In this document: in pieces, positions 55,501 through 63,044 of the stretch
How the letters are laid out: each line of letters opens with the position of its first letter
Numbering within the stretch: the stretch's first letter is position 1
NCBI GenBank assembly: GCA_021201825.1
Contig: JAJQED010000023.1
Span: 62,001-126,000, forward strand
DNA: 64,000 nucleotides
Direction: 5' to 3'
Source: Alistipes sp.
GTDB lineage: Bacteria; Bacteroidota; Bacteroidia; Bacteroidales; Rikenellaceae
The notes under the pieces: generated by a model
The model's input: only the letters and a program-made list of their open reading frames with translations
Database searches by the model: none
Told to the model about the DNA's origin: nothing
Made by a program: the position numbers and the translations under genes

Positions 55501-55683
55501 ATATGGCAGCCGATGGGTATTGCCGTTATCGGGGGTCTTACGTTCTCGACTTTCCTTACGCTGATCGTCGTCCCCGTAGTATACTCGATCTTCGGTGCGA
55601 GAAGCCTTAAAAAAGAGAAAAGGAACGTGGAAAGGCATATCGAGGAAGATAACGACAACCTGTTACAAACAGCCAACTGCTAA
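52522..55683 (+). CDS. RND (AcrB/MdtB-like HAE1) efflux pump
   Basis: Proton-driven inner-membrane multidrug transporter, 1053 residues, normal for the family. N-terminal ISTILIFVGVMIFGLFSLNN helix, porter domains (YPAISVITYYDGANASEVET; QSYLPDDVDTPVIFKF) and the proton-relay Asp pair in SIAIGMVVDDAIVVLENITT (TM4). A second half repeats the plan, with VGIVVKNGIVLVDYINLLRE, LRPVLMTSITTILGMFPMA and GIAVIGGLTFSTFLTLIVVP. The last helix ends in a polar tail. Part of the TetR-TolC-MFP-RND-PG0541 operon; substrate unknown. Confidence 0.96.
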   Translation: MKIYEASVRKPISTILIFVGVMIFGLFSLNNLAVDMYPDLDYPAISVITYYDGANASEVETNVTRILEDNLNTVNNLKKLTSTSRDNISLITAEMEWGSDLNEAANDIRDVVGRVQSYLPDDVDTPVIFKFSSSMIPVLVLSATADESYSGLYKILDDRLVNVLNRVDGVGAVSLSGEPTREVQVNVDPQKLDAYGLSVEQIGSVIAAENSNIPSGTLDIGTNTYNIKTDVEFKDSEEIGKIVLGSYEGRTILLEDVAEVKDTLEKATMEVLINGRRGVIVVVQKQSGANTVAIVNKVMDMLPGIESNLPPDIDIDLIMDGSESIVDSINSLSQTVMYAFIFVIIVVLFFLGRWRATFIIVLTIPVSLVVSFIYLYATGSTLNIISLSSLSIAIGMVVDDAIVVLENITTHIERGSSPKEAAIYATNEVWLAVIATTLTVVAVFLPLTMLSGMAGILFRELGWIVTLVVCVSTIAAITLTPMLSSLMLRSDGGIHNYKGLGIIFKPIDKFLNNLDIWYANLLTWAVRHRTVVIVGALGIFLSSLLLLRTVPTEFFPPSDNAIINAEVQLQQNIGVEYTTRIGEQIRKIINEKYPEIRLLSAQSGTTSNSNNTFAAMQNTGSYIVSFRMRLPRASQRDRTIFQISELLRQDLEQIPEIREFKVEPGGSTGGSASSASYIELKVFGHDFDVTNDIANDLKDKLWAVEGTRDVYLSRDDMQPEFNVVVDRDKLAFYGLNSATVGQAVRNRVNGLTASLFREDGEEYDIRVRYAEEHRTSIEDIENITIINSLGQGIKLRDVATIQEQFAPPAIERENRQRKVSVMASLADGVPLGTVVEEVNQIVDDYPLPDNIFIEVGGTVEDQAESFGDLGTLLILIILLVYIVMATQFESLLMPFIIMFSLPFAFTGVFLALWLTGTPLSLIALIGAIMLVGIVVKNGIVLVDYINLLRERGGAINQSVIAAGKSRLRPVLMTSITTILGMFPMALGAGEGSEIWQPMGIAVIGGLTFSTFLTLIVVPVVYSIFGARSLKKEKRNVERHIEEDNDNLLQTANC

Positions 55684-55736
55684 AACCATCCCCGCCGGGA
55701 GGGAGACCTCTTCCGGCGGGGAATAAATAAAGAGCG

Positions 55737-56030
55737 ATGAAAGCGTTATTCATATCATACAACCAGGCGCTGAACGAGCGCATCAACCAAGTGCTGGATA
55801 AACACTTTATCCGGGGCTATACCAAATGGCCGCTTACGCACGGACGCGGCAGCGTTGACGGCGAACCCCACATGGGCACCCATGCCTGGCCCGCCATGAA
55901 CGCAACGATACTGGCCGTTGTCGATGACCAGAAAGTAAAACCCGTGCTCGAAGAGCTGCGCAGGATCGACGACCAGGCCAAACAGCACGGACTGAGGGCA
56001 TTTGTCTGGGATATCGTGGACCAGATGTGA
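55737..56030 (+). CDS. PG0541-family transporter-associated small protein
   Basis: 97 residues, no signal peptide or helix, so cytoplasmic. It matches my recollection of the small conserved Bacteroidales proteins found after RND genes (PG0541 type): MKALFISYNQALNERINQVL, then FIRGYTKWPLTHGRGSVDGE and GTHAWPAMNATILAVVDD. The overall length and the alternating beta/alpha pattern suggest a ferredoxin-like (P-II/DUF-like) fold; residues TVVDDQKVKPVLEELRRI fit. The function is not established; it may regulate the pump. It starts 53 bp after the RND stop. Confidence 0.8.
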   Translation: MKALFISYNQALNERINQVLDKHFIRGYTKWPLTHGRGSVDGEPHMGTHAWPAMNATILAVVDDQKVKPVLEELRRIDDQAKQHGLRAFVWDIVDQM

Positions 56031-56199
56031 TCAATACCACACCGCTAATTCCGTTGCGGCAACCAGTGAATGAGATTTCCATTCCGAGCTTATCCCGACG
56101 GGCTTGATCCGATCCCGATCTTCATGATGAGAGAATCGACTTGATGGAATAATACAGTTACAGTTTTCCGGGAAGTAGTACGGAACTTAAAGGTATAAC

Positions 56200-56235
56200 A
56201 ACACGAAGAGCAACCCGCGGGTTGCTCTTCGTGTT
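56200..56235. terminator. Bidirectional terminator between RND operon and repeat-protein gene
   Basis: Perfect 36-bp palindrome centred at 56217/56218: left arm AACACGAAGAGCAACCCG, right arm its exact complement. No T-run follows, but it lies between two convergent genes. The 170 bp before it hold no gene I can support. Confidence 0.7.
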
Positions 56236-56253
56236 ATGTTCTGATAATTGTAT

Positions 56254-57159
56254 TTACCACTGGCGGCGGTAATCGTCCTGCCGCTGATAATTGGTGTTTC
56301 GATTATCTTGCTGCCGTTGACGGTAATCATCCCGGTTCGTATTATTACGGTATCGCATCCATGTATCGTAGTCCATCATCCCCTCGGGCATCTGGTTATT
56401 ATTGTAATAATTTCGGTTGGAGGGAATGGAAGAGAGGCCGTTGCGGCTGCTGTTATTATAAGTATTGCGGTAATTGCGGTTTTCCCGGTAATTTACGTCA
56501 TCATAACCCGTGTAATTTTGACGGGTGGTATTATATCCGGCATTTTGATTGTTTCGGAATATACCGCGCTCGGTATTTTGCACACGCGAATCACTGTTTT
56601 GCCGATTACCGTAACGGTCTACGGAATTGTTAACATAACCATTGCGGGCCTGACGGCGCATATTTCGCGTGGTACGTTTGTCATAAGAGCCCCTATTATA
56701 AGATCCCCGATCGGAATAATCTCCGTAGGTATTGCGGCCGTTCTCATAAATATTGTTGATGTATTGGTCGTTATCCGTGTCGTAATAACGCTGTGAGCCG
56801 GTACGGGTGGTGTTGTAACGGCTGTCCCCGGCCCTATTGCTATAATTCTCGTTATAATACCGGGTATTTACAGTGCCGCCATAACCCGACCTGTTATTAT
56901 AATAGTTGGTATTGCTGTACCCTTTACGGGCGTTTCGCCGCATCTGGCGTCGAGTACGCTTATCGTAACGGTAGTCGTCGTAACGGGCCGTATTATTTCG
57001 ATAAGAGTTGTCGTAATTACTATTATAAGGCGTCTGGTAACGTTCAGCCTCGTAATCGTAACTGTTGGAACGGCTATTGTCATATCGGTTTTGCGCATAT
57101 GCTCCCGTGGTCGCCATAATGCCAAGCATGACCAGTCCCGTTATTGCCTTTTTATTCAT
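56254..57159 (-). CDS. Exported Asn/Tyr/Arg-rich low-complexity protein with internal repeat
   Basis: 301 residues. A clean signal peptide (KKAITGLVMLGIMATTGAYAQ) is followed by a mature part rich in Asn, Tyr, Arg, Asp and Ser with almost no hydrophobic residues, so probably disordered. Two copies of a basic module are visible: YDKRTRRQMRRNARKGY (residues 65-81) and YDKRTTRNMRRQARNGY (159-175), 94 residues apart. No enzyme or binding motif is recognised. A run of 15 A directly precedes the ATG. It may bind nucleic acid, peptidoglycan or another polyanion through the basic modules; that is an inference. Convergent with the RND operon. Confidence 0.75.
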   Translation of the reverse strand: MNKKAITGLVMLGIMATTGAYAQNRYDNSRSNSYDYEAERYQTPYNSNYDNSYRNNTARYDDYRYDKRTRRQMRRNARKGYSNTNYYNNRSGYGGTVNTRYYNENYSNRAGDSRYNTTRTGSQRYYDTDNDQYINNIYENGRNTYGDYSDRGSYNRGSYDKRTTRNMRRQARNGYVNNSVDRYGNRQNSDSRVQNTERGIFRNNQNAGYNTTRQNYTGYDDVNYRENRNYRNTYNNSSRNGLSSIPSNRNYYNNNQMPEGMMDYDTWMRYRNNTNRDDYRQRQQDNRNTNYQRQDDYRRQW

Positions 57160-57367
57160 TTTTTTTTTTTTTTTGAAATTAATATTAATACAATAGTCCG
57201 TCCAAAAGCCGGGCCATAGATGCCATTTTGATGTCTTTTTGTATTACTACAATGGAATTACTAATAAATCAGCGCAATCATAAGGAATACGATAGCTCTT
57301 ATTTACAAATAGTTATATACTATGCTTTTCGGCAACCAATCCAATAACAAAGGAAACGAAAATAAAG

Positions 57368-57398
57368 CAGGGGGATAAACCGCCGGCTTATCCCCCTG
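57368..57398 (-). terminator. Terminator of tilS
   Basis: Arms CAGGGGGATAA (57368-57378) and TTATCCCCCTG (57388-57398), 11-bp stem and 9-nt loop, then CTTTATTTTCG on the minus strand. It lies 20 bp after the tilS stop. Confidence 0.85.
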
Positions 57399-57418
57399 GT
57401 GTTTTCCCGTGCATAAGA

Positions 57419-58765
57419 TCACATTGTTTCCTTGATGATCTTCAGTACGTTCTCGGTATCTTCGGTGATGCGGTAACGGTCGTCGATACGGCGGCCGGCT
57501 ACCCATACGATATCTTCGCCGCTAAGGATGACGAACTGGCGGTTCTTTTCGGCCATGGGAACTTTACAGTCAACAAGATAGTCGCTCACCTTTTTGCGGC
57601 CGCTCATCCCGAACGGGATGAAACTGTCCCCGTCCCGCCACTTTCGCGCATGGAGCGGGAACTGCAATTTGTCAGCATCGAGTAGGGCGATATTGGCCGG
57701 GACGTCGAGGGTCTTTATATTGTCAATATCGGTGAACCGGAAAAAGAAAACCGAATTCCCGCAATAGGCCTTAATCATTTCCTTGGAAATATCCACTCCG
57801 CAGGTATCCTCATCCTTTACCGGTGCAAACATTATCCTACCCCTGTCGGTGTAAGCCACGTAATCCTTTGAATAAAACCGCTTACCGGTTTCTCCCTTTT
57901 CGAGTGCATGGCACAATCCGTCGACAACGTCGCCCTTGAATCCGTATTTGTTCAGCAACTCATAGACCACGAAGTTACGGGGAAAGGAGCCGTCGATATC
58001 GGCCGGGTCGATGACAATGAGGCCGTCCACATGCTGCTCCACCCTGTCCCTTATCAGTTCCACGGCCCTGTTTATAAACAACTGTGCGTCCGTCAAACGC
58101 TGGACGTTCGCCGCCATTAGCTCTGTGAACTGCGGGGTGATCTCCTTGATACGGGGTATCAGGCCCAGCCGTATCTTATTTCGCAGGTATTTTGTGGAGC
58201 GGTTCGACGAATCCTCCCTGTAGGGTATTTCTTTGAGGGCGGCATAATCGGCTATCTCCTTTCGTGACGCGAAGATCAGCGGGCGCACTACCCTGCCGTT
58301 AACAACACTGATCCCCGTAAGGCCTTTCAGTCCGGTACCGCGAATCAGGTTTATGAAGAACGTTTCGATCGAATCGTCGGCATGGTGTGCAATAGCTATA
58401 ACCGTGTATCCGTGGTTTGTACACAACTGCGCGAACCAGTCATAGCGTAACCGGCGAGCGGCGATCTGGACCGATTCGCCGGTCCGCTCCATTTCACCGG
58501 CGGTGTCGAACCTGACATTATAATGCTCCAGACCGAGTTTTTCGGCCTGCCGGCATACCAGTTCCTCATCCTCGACGGCTTCTTCTCCCCGAAGCTGGAA
58601 ATTGCAGTGTGCTACACCGCAATTATACCCGGCCTCCACCATAAGGGACATCAACACCATAGAGTCGACCCCGCCGCTAACGGCCAACAACACCTTATCC
58701 TGCCGGTCCATAAGCCCGTTTTCGGTGATGTATTTCCTGAACCTGTAAAGTAAATTCGATTCCAC
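57419..58765 (-). CDS. tilS: tRNA(Ile)-lysidine synthase
   Basis: Essential enzyme that converts C34 of tRNA-Ile(CAU) to lysidine using ATP, changing codon reading from AUG to AUA. 448 residues. PP-loop SGGVDSMVLMSLM at residues 30-42, followed by the family's VAHCNFQLRGEEAVEDEELV, YDWFAQLCTNHGYTVIAIAHHADDSIETFFINLIRG and a C-terminal TilS domain (FPLHARKWRDGDSFIPFGMSGRKKVSDYLVD). It lies 12 bp downstream of murB on the same strand. Confidence 0.97.
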   Translation of the reverse strand: MESNLLYRFRKYITENGLMDRQDKVLLAVSGGVDSMVLMSLMVEAGYNCGVAHCNFQLRGEEAVEDEELVCRQAEKLGLEHYNVRFDTAGEMERTGESVQIAARRLRYDWFAQLCTNHGYTVIAIAHHADDSIETFFINLIRGTGLKGLTGISVVNGRVVRPLIFASRKEIADYAALKEIPYREDSSNRSTKYLRNKIRLGLIPRIKEITPQFTELMAANVQRLTDAQLFINRAVELIRDRVEQHVDGLIVIDPADIDGSFPRNFVVYELLNKYGFKGDVVDGLCHALEKGETGKRFYSKDYVAYTDRGRIMFAPVKDEDTCGVDISKEMIKAYCGNSVFFFRFTDIDNIKTLDVPANIALLDADKLQFPLHARKWRDGDSFIPFGMSGRKKVSDYLVDCKVPMAEKNRQFVILSGEDIVWVAGRRIDDRYRITEDTENVLKIIKETM

Positions 58766-58777
58766 TCTCCCGGTATT

Positions 58778-59791
58778 TTAATAAACGTTGACTTCCGATT
58801 CCAGCCGGACCCCGAACCGGCCAAATACCGCTTCTTTCACGGCATCGGCAAGGGCAAGGATATCCCTGCCGGTGGCCCCGCCGAGGTTTACCAGCACGAG
58901 CGCCTGCCTGTCATGGACCGCCGCCGGCCCCAGGCTTCGGCCTTTCCAGCCGGCCTTGTCGATCAACCAGCCTGCGGCAAGTTTTACAAGGCCGGGCTCC
59001 GTGGAGGGATATACCGGCATTTCCGGATATTCCTTTTTGAGGGTGGCGGCGATCTTTTCATCAACCACGGGGTTTTTGAAAAAACTCCCGGCGTTGCCCA
59101 ACTCCGCAGGCTCCGGAAGCTTACTCTTTCGGATAGCGGTGACCGCCTGCCGGATATTTACCAGTGTAGGGCCGCCGAGCGCTTCGACAGAATCCCGCAG
59201 GTCTCCGTAACCCAGCTTCGGGGAGGGAACGGTCGAAAGCCGGAAATTTACGGCCGTGATAATTGCCTTACCCCTAAGAGTCGTTTTGAAAATACTGCTC
59301 CGGTACCCGAAGCCGCAATGTTCCGCCGCAAGAACCATTCTGGAAGCATTACCCACGCAGAATAACTCTACCGACTCGATAATGTCCTTAGCCTCCGATC
59401 CGTAAGCACCTATATTCTGCACGGGGCTTGCGCCGACATACCCGGGAATGTACGACAGGTTCTCGGCACCCCAGTAACCGTTGTCCACACAATATTCTAC
59501 GAACCGGTCCCACTCCACCCCGGCATCTGCCCGCACTAGCACCGTGTCACCCCCCTTACCTGAAACCTCGATATTGCCCGGGGCCGGGTGCAGCAGCACA
59601 CCGTCGTAATCCCCGGTAAACAGGATATTGCTTCCCCCGGAAAGGACGTCCCACTTGCCGTCGAAGACCCCCTCCCGATGAAGCTGCTCGAGGTCTTCCC
59701 GGTTTTGGAACGTATAGAGACACCGGCAAGTGGCCTCGATGCCGAAAGTATTGTGATTTTTAAGGCGCGCGCCCTCTTTTTTCTCCACCAT
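58778..59791 (-). CDS. murB: UDP-N-acetylenolpyruvoylglucosamine reductase
   Basis: FAD enzyme that reduces UDP-GlcNAc-enolpyruvate to UDP-MurNAc in peptidoglycan synthesis. 337 residues from ATG 59791. N-terminal KNHNTFGIEATCRCLYTF, FAD-binding WDVLSGGSNILFTGDYDG and LSYIPGYVGASPVQNIGAYG, the proton-donating Ser in LGNAGSFFKNP, LAAGWLIDKAGWKG and the C-terminal Glu in RLESEVNVY. Size and C-terminal residues point to the E. coli-like type I MurB. Upstream frames reach 59854 but begin without homology. Operon with tilS. Confidence 0.97.
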   Translation of the reverse strand: MVEKKEGARLKNHNTFGIEATCRCLYTFQNREDLEQLHREGVFDGKWDVLSGGSNILFTGDYDGVLLHPAPGNIEVSGKGGDTVLVRADAGVEWDRFVEYCVDNGYWGAENLSYIPGYVGASPVQNIGAYGSEAKDIIESVELFCVGNASRMVLAAEHCGFGYRSSIFKTTLRGKAIITAVNFRLSTVPSPKLGYGDLRDSVEALGGPTLVNIRQAVTAIRKSKLPEPAELGNAGSFFKNPVVDEKIAATLKKEYPEMPVYPSTEPGLVKLAAGWLIDKAGWKGRSLGPAAVHDRQALVLVNLGGATGRDILALADAVKEAVFGRFGVRLESEVNVY

Positions 59792-59895
59792 AACGTATGC
59801 AAAGATATCGTTTTCGCATGAGATTGGGCTTTTTTTCGTATAGTTTGGGCGCAACCAGTCAAAAACTATCCGGAGGAACTTCTAAGACGGGAGTT

Positions 59896-59911
59896 TTTGT
59901 AAATTTACAAA
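59896..59911. repeat. 16-bp perfect palindrome in the murB/DUF4301 intergenic region
   Basis: TTTGTAAATTTACAAA reads the same on both strands. It lies 105 bp upstream of murB and 34 bp before the -33 element of the DUF4301 promoter. It could be a regulator site or chance in an AT-rich stretch. Confidence 0.35.
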
Positions 59912-59944
59912 GGAAACTTTAAGGAAATTTTAATACTGAGCGGA

Positions 59945-59975
59945 TTGGTAATTCCGGTTAAAACCCTTAACTTTA
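59945..59975 (+). promoter_or_regulatory. Promoter of the DUF4301 gene
   Basis: TTGG at 59945-59948 and TAACTTTA at 59968-59975 (one mismatch to TAnnTTTG), about 19-bp spacer, 45 bp before the ATG at 60021. Confidence 0.5.
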
Positions 59976-60020
59976 TAAGGTTTTTGTCGAATTGACAAGT
60001 GGGTTAAAATCAAAGGAATA

Positions 60021-61475
60021 ATGCGGGCAATGGAATTCAGCGAAAAGGACAGGCAGCAAATTTCGGAACACGGGCTGACCGTTGAAAAAATAAAAGAGCA
60101 GATACAGAACTTTACCAACGGCTTCGAGCCGCTGCCGGTAGAGAGTGCTGCGGGTGTCGGAAACGGCATTCTGGTTTTCAATGCAGACCAGGCCCGGGAA
60201 TATGCCGCCCTATATGACAATGAGGCGCAGAGATTGTCCATCGTAAAGTTCGTCCCGGCATCCGGGGCGGCGACAAGGATGTTCAAGGACTTGTTTTCTT
60301 TTGTCAACGAGGGCAAGGAGAATGACGTCGCCCGCAAAACCGTGGAATCTATCAGGGATTTCGCGTTCTATCCTGCCTTACCCGACGGCACGGATAAACA
60401 GGACGCCAAAGGGATAGCCAGGGCCGTTCTCGACTACGGGGCCACCCTGCCCAAGGGGCTGATTTATTTCCACTCATATCCTGACGGGCCGCGTACTGCT
60501 TTCGAGGAACATTTTGCCGAGGGAGCCATGTATGCCCGCAGCGGCAATGTGGTTCGGCTCCATTTCACTATATCTGAGGAACACCGCAACGGTTTCGAAA
60601 AACTGGCCCGTGAAGCCGCCGCTAAGTTCGGCGAAATGTACGGGGTTACTTATGAAATCTCATTCTCGGTCCAGGACAGCGGCACGGACACAATTGCCGT
60701 GACCCCGGAAAACGAACCGTTCCGCAACGAGGACGGGACACTGCTTTTCCGTCCGGCGGGCCACGGGGCTTTGATCGGCAATCTGGACCGTATAGATGCG
60801 GATATCATTTTTATCAAGAATATCGATAACGTGGCGCCGGACAGGTTGAAAGGCGACACGGTGACCTATAAGAAACTTATAGCAGGGGTGCTCCTTGAAT
60901 TAAGGAACAAAAGGGACGAACTGGCAGCGGCGATCGCCGCCGATTCGATAGACCTCGGCGAAGCGGCAGGTATAATCGAACGGGATTTTTTTGTGCGATT
61001 ACCGAAGAATTTCGAAGATTCCGGCACGGACGATAAAAAAACATTCCTTTCCCGGGTTTTGGACCGCCCTATACGGGTTTGCGGCATGGTTCGCAACGAG
61101 GGGGAGCCGGGCGGCGGACCGTTCTGGGTGAGCAACCCGAACGGGAGTACATCTTTGCAGATCGCCGAACCATCGCAGGTGGCACCGGAAAAGGCGCATC
61201 TTTTAAAAGAGGGCACCCATTTCAATCCGGTGGATATCGTTTGTTATGTGCGAGATACGGCCGGAAATAAATACGACCTGACGCAGTTTGTCGACCCCTC
61301 TACCGGTTTTATATCGGAGAAATCCAAGGACGGCAAAAAACTTAAGGCACAGGAGTTGCCCGGCTTGTGGAACGGCGCCATGGCCGACTGGACGACGGTA
61401 TTCGTCGAAGTCCCGGTTTCCACGTTCTCCCCGGTAAAGGAAGTTACGGACCTACTCCGGCCGCAACACCGTTGA
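60021..61475 (+). CDS. DUF4301 family protein, nucleotidyltransferase-like motif
   Basis: 484 residues, no signal peptide, cytoplasmic. Belongs to DUF4301 as I recall it, with no established function. The segment KFVPASGAATRMFKDLFSF (about residue 78) has the look of the sugar nucleotidyltransferase loop (G-x-G-T-R-x-x-P-x-x-K in spirit), and later FRPAGHGALIGNLDRI and IIFIKNIDNVAPDR resemble the UDP-sugar pyrophosphorylase active-site strand. A start at 60030 is also possible. The V-type ATPase operon begins 67 bp downstream with no clear promoter between, so cotranscription is possible. The catalytic role is an inference. Confidence 0.75.
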   Translation: MRAMEFSEKDRQQISEHGLTVEKIKEQIQNFTNGFEPLPVESAAGVGNGILVFNADQAREYAALYDNEAQRLSIVKFVPASGAATRMFKDLFSFVNEGKENDVARKTVESIRDFAFYPALPDGTDKQDAKGIARAVLDYGATLPKGLIYFHSYPDGPRTAFEEHFAEGAMYARSGNVVRLHFTISEEHRNGFEKLAREAAAKFGEMYGVTYEISFSVQDSGTDTIAVTPENEPFRNEDGTLLFRPAGHGALIGNLDRIDADIIFIKNIDNVAPDRLKGDTVTYKKLIAGVLLELRNKRDELAAAIAADSIDLGEAAGIIERDFFVRLPKNFEDSGTDDKKTFLSRVLDRPIRVCGMVRNEGEPGGGPFWVSNPNGSTSLQIAEPSQVAPEKAHLLKEGTHFNPVDIVCYVRDTAGNKYDLTQFVDPSTGFISEKSKDGKKLKAQELPGLWNGAMADWTTVFVEVPVSTFSPVKEVTDLLRPQHR

Positions 61476-61542
61476 GAGACCGGAGCTGGAAGCAAACCGC
61501 CAGATAAAGACTAAAACAAGAAAAATAAAATATATACCGATC

Positions 61543-62163
61543 ATGGAAAACAAGCTGCAGGAACTGACACAGAAGCTCTATGACGAGGGGCTCGCTAAAG
61601 GGAGGGAGCAGGCCGAGAATATGCTTACGGAGGCCAAATCACAGGCGGAGAAGATAATTTCGGAGGCCAATTATGAAGCGGAACGAATCCGTAAAGAGGC
61701 CGAGCGCCAGGCCGAGGACCTGCATAAGAATACCCTTACCGAGCTGTCGCTTGCGGGCAAACAGGCCGTAGCCAAACTCAAGGACGCCATCACCGAGCTA
61801 ATTATCGACAAATCGCTGGGCAATGACATCAAACAGGCCAACCTGGATGCGCAATTCGTACGCGAGATCCTAACTACGGTCGCTTCCAACTGGACAAGCG
61901 GTGCGGCAGACGTGTCGTTGGTAGCTTTGCTCCCGGAATCGGAGAAAGCAAAACTGGACCAGGCGCTTGGCAAATCGGCCAAAGAACTGATGGACAAAGG
62001 GCTGGAGATCAAATTCTCGGACGGGGTGGAAAGCGGATTTAAGATAGGTCCTAAAAACGGGGGGTATTATATCAGCTTCACGGACGAGAGTTACGAGGCG
62101 CTGCTTAAAGAGTACCTCCGCCCGAAAGCCAAAGAGATACTGTTCGCACCGGAGGAAAAGTAA
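61543..62163 (+). CDS. atpE: V-type ATPase subunit E
   Basis: Peripheral stalk subunit of the V/A-type ATPase. 206 residues with the typical N-terminal long helix (RAEQAENMLTEAKSQAEKI-type pattern, with ERIRKEAERQAEDLHKN) and a globular C-terminal domain (GLEIKFSDGVESGFKIGPKN; YYISFTDESYEALLKEYL). Identity is supported strongly by the neighbour gene for subunit A downstream. The next gene starts 2 bp after its stop. Confidence 0.9.
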   Translation: MENKLQELTQKLYDEGLAKGREQAENMLTEAKSQAEKIISEANYEAERIRKEAERQAEDLHKNTLTELSLAGKQAVAKLKDAITELIIDKSLGNDIKQANLDAQFVREILTTVASNWTSGAADVSLVALLPESEKAKLDQALGKSAKELMDKGLEIKFSDGVESGFKIGPKNGGYYISFTDESYEALLKEYLRPKAKEILFAPEEK

Positions 62164-62165
62164 CC

Positions 62166-63002
62166 ATGGCCAGGAACTATTATACGCTGGTCGCCGGGTT
62201 GCAGCAGTTCGCGCTCGATTCCGATAAAAAAGGATTCAGCGCCTGCGACATCATCGCCCAGATACGGCCCGAGCTTAACGAGCGGGACCGGGGCTACCTG
62301 GGCCTGTTCTATGATTTCTACGATATCGAGAATATCATAAACATCAAGGCCGGGCGCGGACAATACAACGAGTTGGGTAATTACACCCGGGCCGAGCTGG
62401 AGGAATTTATGCGGGACCCGTCCGGGCTGCCGGTCTTTATAGGCCGTGTGATAGCGGCTTATGCGGACCCGGATAATCCGGAATTCGACTGGATAGACCC
62501 CGAAGTGAGTTTCGAGAGGGCTCTGTTCATTTCGTATTATGACCAGTGCGCCCGCAGCGGCAACAGGTTCATCCGCGAATGGTACGAGTTCGACCGCAAC
62601 CTGCGTAACGTGATCGCTGCCTATTCCGCCCGCAAGGCTTCGCTTCCGATCGGGGAGCAACTGGTAGGCACCGGCTATGTGAGGGATAACCTGGCGCGGA
62701 GTTCCGCCGCCGATTTCGGCCTGCGTGGCGAACTGGACTATATAGACGAGTTGATAGACGCCCTTTCGGACGAGGATAACCTGCTGGAAAAAGAGCGGAA
62801 GATCGATATGATCCGCTGGCGTGAGTCGGACCAGTTGACCCCGTTCGACTATTTCGACATGAACGCCATACTGGCCTACCTCGTTAAGATCAATATAGTA
62901 CACCGCTGGGTGACGCTCGACGAGGGATACGGCCGAGAGATGTTCCAGAAACTCATGGCCGCGCTGGACGGCAAGCAGCTTATCGGGAGCCAGTCCTCCT
63001 GA
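62166..63002 (+). CDS. DUF2764 protein of the V-type ATPase operon
   Basis: 278 residues. DUF2764 proteins occur in the V-type ATPase operons of Bacteroidetes and some others, between E and A; a role like subunit C (rotor collar) is often suggested but is not proven to my knowledge. The product starts RNYYTLVAGLQQFALDSDKK, is soluble and mostly helical (LEEFMRDPSGLPVFIGRVI; AILAYLVKINIVHRWVTLDE), with no membrane segment. It is 2 bp downstream of subunit E and 42 bp before subunit A. Confidence 0.85.
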   Translation: MARNYYTLVAGLQQFALDSDKKGFSACDIIAQIRPELNERDRGYLGLFYDFYDIENIINIKAGRGQYNELGNYTRAELEEFMRDPSGLPVFIGRVIAAYADPDNPEFDWIDPEVSFERALFISYYDQCARSGNRFIREWYEFDRNLRNVIAAYSARKASLPIGEQLVGTGYVRDNLARSSAADFGLRGELDYIDELIDALSDEDNLLEKERKIDMIRWRESDQLTPFDYFDMNAILAYLVKINIVHRWVTLDEGYGREMFQKLMAALDGKQLIGSQSS

Positions 63003-63044
63003 GGGCATAAAGTAAAACCGGAATAAAAAGTAAAACTTAATAAT

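Noticed and set aside
55834-56082. 82-residue minus-strand frame over the PG0541 gene end
   Set aside because: It overlaps a better supported gene and has Arg/Cys-rich shadow composition with no leader or promoter.
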